From NCBI GenBank assembly GCA_025642065.1, contig JAODUP010001306.1, positions 1 through 64,000 on the forward strand: 64,000 nucleotides of DNA, given 5' to 3'. Made by a program: the position numbers and the translations under genes. The notes under the pieces were generated by a model. The model did no database searches, had not been told where the DNA came from, and saw only the letters and a list, made by a program, of their open reading frames with translations. The stretch's first letter is position 1. Each line of letters starts with the position of its first letter. Positions 62,286 through 64,000 of this stretch are shown here, one piece after another. The DNA comes from Paralvinella palmiformis (lineage: Eukaryota > Annelida > Polychaeta > Terebellida > Alvinellidae).

Positions 62286-62936
62286 TGTGGTATTATCGTC
62301 GGGTCTGAGTGTTAGTGGCAGTTAGGAATTTAGGAATGTAATGTGATGTAGGATGTTGCAGAAGTGGAAAGTAGTTTCTACTCAAAAGTATCTATCACTT
62401 GCGTGTTCGCTTGGACAGATTGCAGTGTAAGGTGGGGACCAACGAAAGATTAATAATGGTCAGCACTGTCATTAATCAAAAGCTGGAGGGTACGTTGTAT
62501 GGTATATCTGAAGCAACACAGAATCTGGGCATTTCACATTGCAAATAGTTACAAACTTATCAATTCCACGAACGCAGGCCACTTAAAGGTACGTTGTTTT
62601 GGTCTAACTTTGGCGATTTATGAAAAACTTAAACGATTTACCGTTAATTTGTTTATGGAAGAAGTGTCCCCTCATTACAGTCGAAGACCGAAACAAAATC
62701 AGTTTATCCCTTGTTTTCTGAAGCCATTTGACAATTAAATGTAATTCTAATGTCTTATTCTAGGAGACATTAAATATTGTTCTTGACATGAACTAAAATA
62801 TAGTTTGTATTCTCTTTTTGGATTCTGTTTTTTGACCACTGCTAAACGTTTTACTAAACTGTCATAATTAATTTCCTTATAGAAAGTTGATAGATAAAGT
62901 GGATAGAAGAAGGAGCTTATTAAATCTACTATATAC
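62286..62936. other. Intergenic, no supported gene
   Basis: A plus-strand frame at 62499-62738 is not recognised. Confidence 0.5.
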
Positions 62937-63072
62937 TGTAACATACAGAGAAATGACTAAAACGATAGCAGAAAACCAACTCTTTATTTAGGACCCCGTG
63001 AATGCAATAGGCGACATATTTAGGTCATTATGCACAACATAAAAATACATGGGTGAGCGCTTAATCATTACA
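62937..63072 (-). mobile_element. 3' LTR candidate of a Ty3/Gypsy element (136 bp)
   Basis: On the minus strand it starts TGTAATGATTAAGCGC and ends TCTGTATGTTACA, so the ends are TGTAA...TTACA. It contains an AATAAA in CCTAAATAAAGAG. Directly upstream on the minus strand is the purine run TTAAGGGGAAAGA, a polypurine tract, preceded by the end of the pol frame. The five bases after the LTR on that strand are GTATA; the 5' LTR and target duplication lie outside the window. Confidence 0.75.
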
Positions 63073-63123
63073 TCTTTCCCCTTAAAGGATAAACAATATA
63101 TCAATATTATTCAATCAGATAAT

Positions 63124-64000
63124 TCACATTTCAATAAGACGACTCAGTTTTACACCTAAAGTAGAGCGAGCTGAACGCCTGGGTTGTGGTACGGTTACTG
63201 AAGGGCTAAGTATTGGATTTGGAATACGGGAGGTGCAAGCAACTGGTTTGACATTGGAATGCTGACCGACTTTTCTAGGTGGAGGCTCACCAACTGGATA
63301 ATTGGCGTTAGGTAAGTGTGGCTGAACATTCTCCTTGTTGACCATCAAGTGACGACGATTCCTCACAACTGTTTGTCCCGACGCTGTCAATATTCTGTAT
63401 GATCTTGGAGCTACATTATCCTGAATGATGCCTTAGTTACTCCAGTTCTTATCATACGATGCCTTAGTTACTCCAGTTCTTGTTATACAGTCTAACCGTA
63501 TCACCCGAATTCAATGGTGTCAATCTATGAGTACCTATATCATAGTGCTCCTTCTGTTTGGAGGTAGGTACATACTTCAAATATGTACGGTAACTTAGTC
63601 CTGATCTTCCTATTCATTAGCAATTCTGCAGGAGACAAGCCGTTTGCCTGGGGGTATGACCTGTTGTTCAGCTCCAGTTTCTTTGGCTTTCTTCCAGATT
63701 CTCTTCACTATCTGTATACCCTTTTCTGTCTTCCCATTGGACTAGGCATAGTAAGGACTGGACGTTATATGTTGAAATCCATAAGTGTTAGCAAAATACT
63801 TAAACTCATAGGCTGCAAATTGGGGTTCATTATCACTAATAACACGTCTTGTATTTCCATGTCTGGCAAAGAACGATTTAACGTGAGTAATTACACATGC
63901 TGCTGATGTACTTGCGAGTATTGCTATTTCAGGATAATTAGTCAAAATGTCTTTTCCATTTAGTTCAAAAAGTTCAACACCTATCTTTTCCCATGGTCCA
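63124..64000 (-). pseudogene. Ty3/Gypsy pol 3' part: integrase core and tail
   Basis: On the minus strand the integrase core reads YPEIAILASTSAACVITHVK, SFFARHGNTRRVISDNEPQF, where SDN is the second catalytic Asp context, then YGFQHITSSPYYA. After an in-frame TAG come SNGKTEKGIQIVKRIWKKAK with the third catalytic Glu, and NGLSPAELLMNRKIRTKLPY, usual for Gypsy integrase ends. The tail (63124-63390) reads VVRNRRHLMVNKENVQPHLP and ends RRSARSTLGVKLSRLIEM before the stop. A piece between KETGAEQQ and NGLSPAELL is missing, and a 31-bp tandem duplication at 63427-63488 shifts the frame. The upstream half of the element lies beyond the window end. No env-like frame is visible. It is an inactive copy. 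Confidence 0.85.

Overview
The window looks like AT-rich nuclear DNA of an invertebrate animal. It holds many simple repeats, long (AT)n, (GT)n and (TAC/TAA)n tracts, tRNA-derived SINEs, decayed LINEs, a Penelope-like element and a Ty3/Gypsy end, but very little host coding sequence. SINE tails ending in a GTAAAACA-type motif followed by CATCAT repeats recall mollusc (lophotrochozoan) genomes; that assignment is tentative. No bacterial operon, CRISPR array, rRNA or convincing functional tRNA gene was seen.

Layout. 1-11 kb: mostly anonymous sequence with dispersed pieces of one CR1/L2-type LINE family on the minus strand (the best copy is at 7.8-9.5 kb), three tRNA-SINE families, and a weak OTU-like coding remnant at 10.1-10.6 kb. 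12-19 kb: AT islands, a decayed 31-bp minisatellite, a SINE, a 1.4-kb array of a 17-bp unit, and further SINE and LINE pieces. 20.0-22.7 kb: an I-superfamily LINE remnant (RT, RNase H, C-terminal Cys motif), then a hairpin and a perfect 21 x 27-bp minisatellite. 24.5-26.3 kb: two inverted related segments flanking a fragment that looks like the start of a THAP domain. 28.6-31.1 kb: an internally deleted Penelope-like element on the minus strand that keeps its GIY-YIG domain but has lost the RT core. 32-33 kb: another copy of the first LINE family. 36.3 kb: a small coding-like ORF with one internal TGA. 37.1-40.9 kb: two decayed LINEs on the plus strand. 45.0-45.6 kb: a perfect 12 x 55-bp array. 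47.7-48.7 kb: the only clear host gene, a class A GPCR broken by one frameshift. 49-55 kb: triplet-repeat fields and a decayed minus-strand coding region. 56.3 kb and 61.8-62.3 kb: LINE pieces. 62.9-64.0 kb: the 3' end of a Ty3/Gypsy retrotransposon (integrase, 136-bp LTR candidate), running off the window.

The parts do not form a pathway. This is gene-poor, transposon-dominated sequence with one receptor gene. The most notable signals are the two perfectly homogeneous minisatellites, the hairpin directly after the LINE stop codon, the endonuclease-only Penelope derivative, the paired inverted segments around the THAP fragment, and the frameshifted GPCR. All family assignments rest on motifs read by eye; no database search was run.
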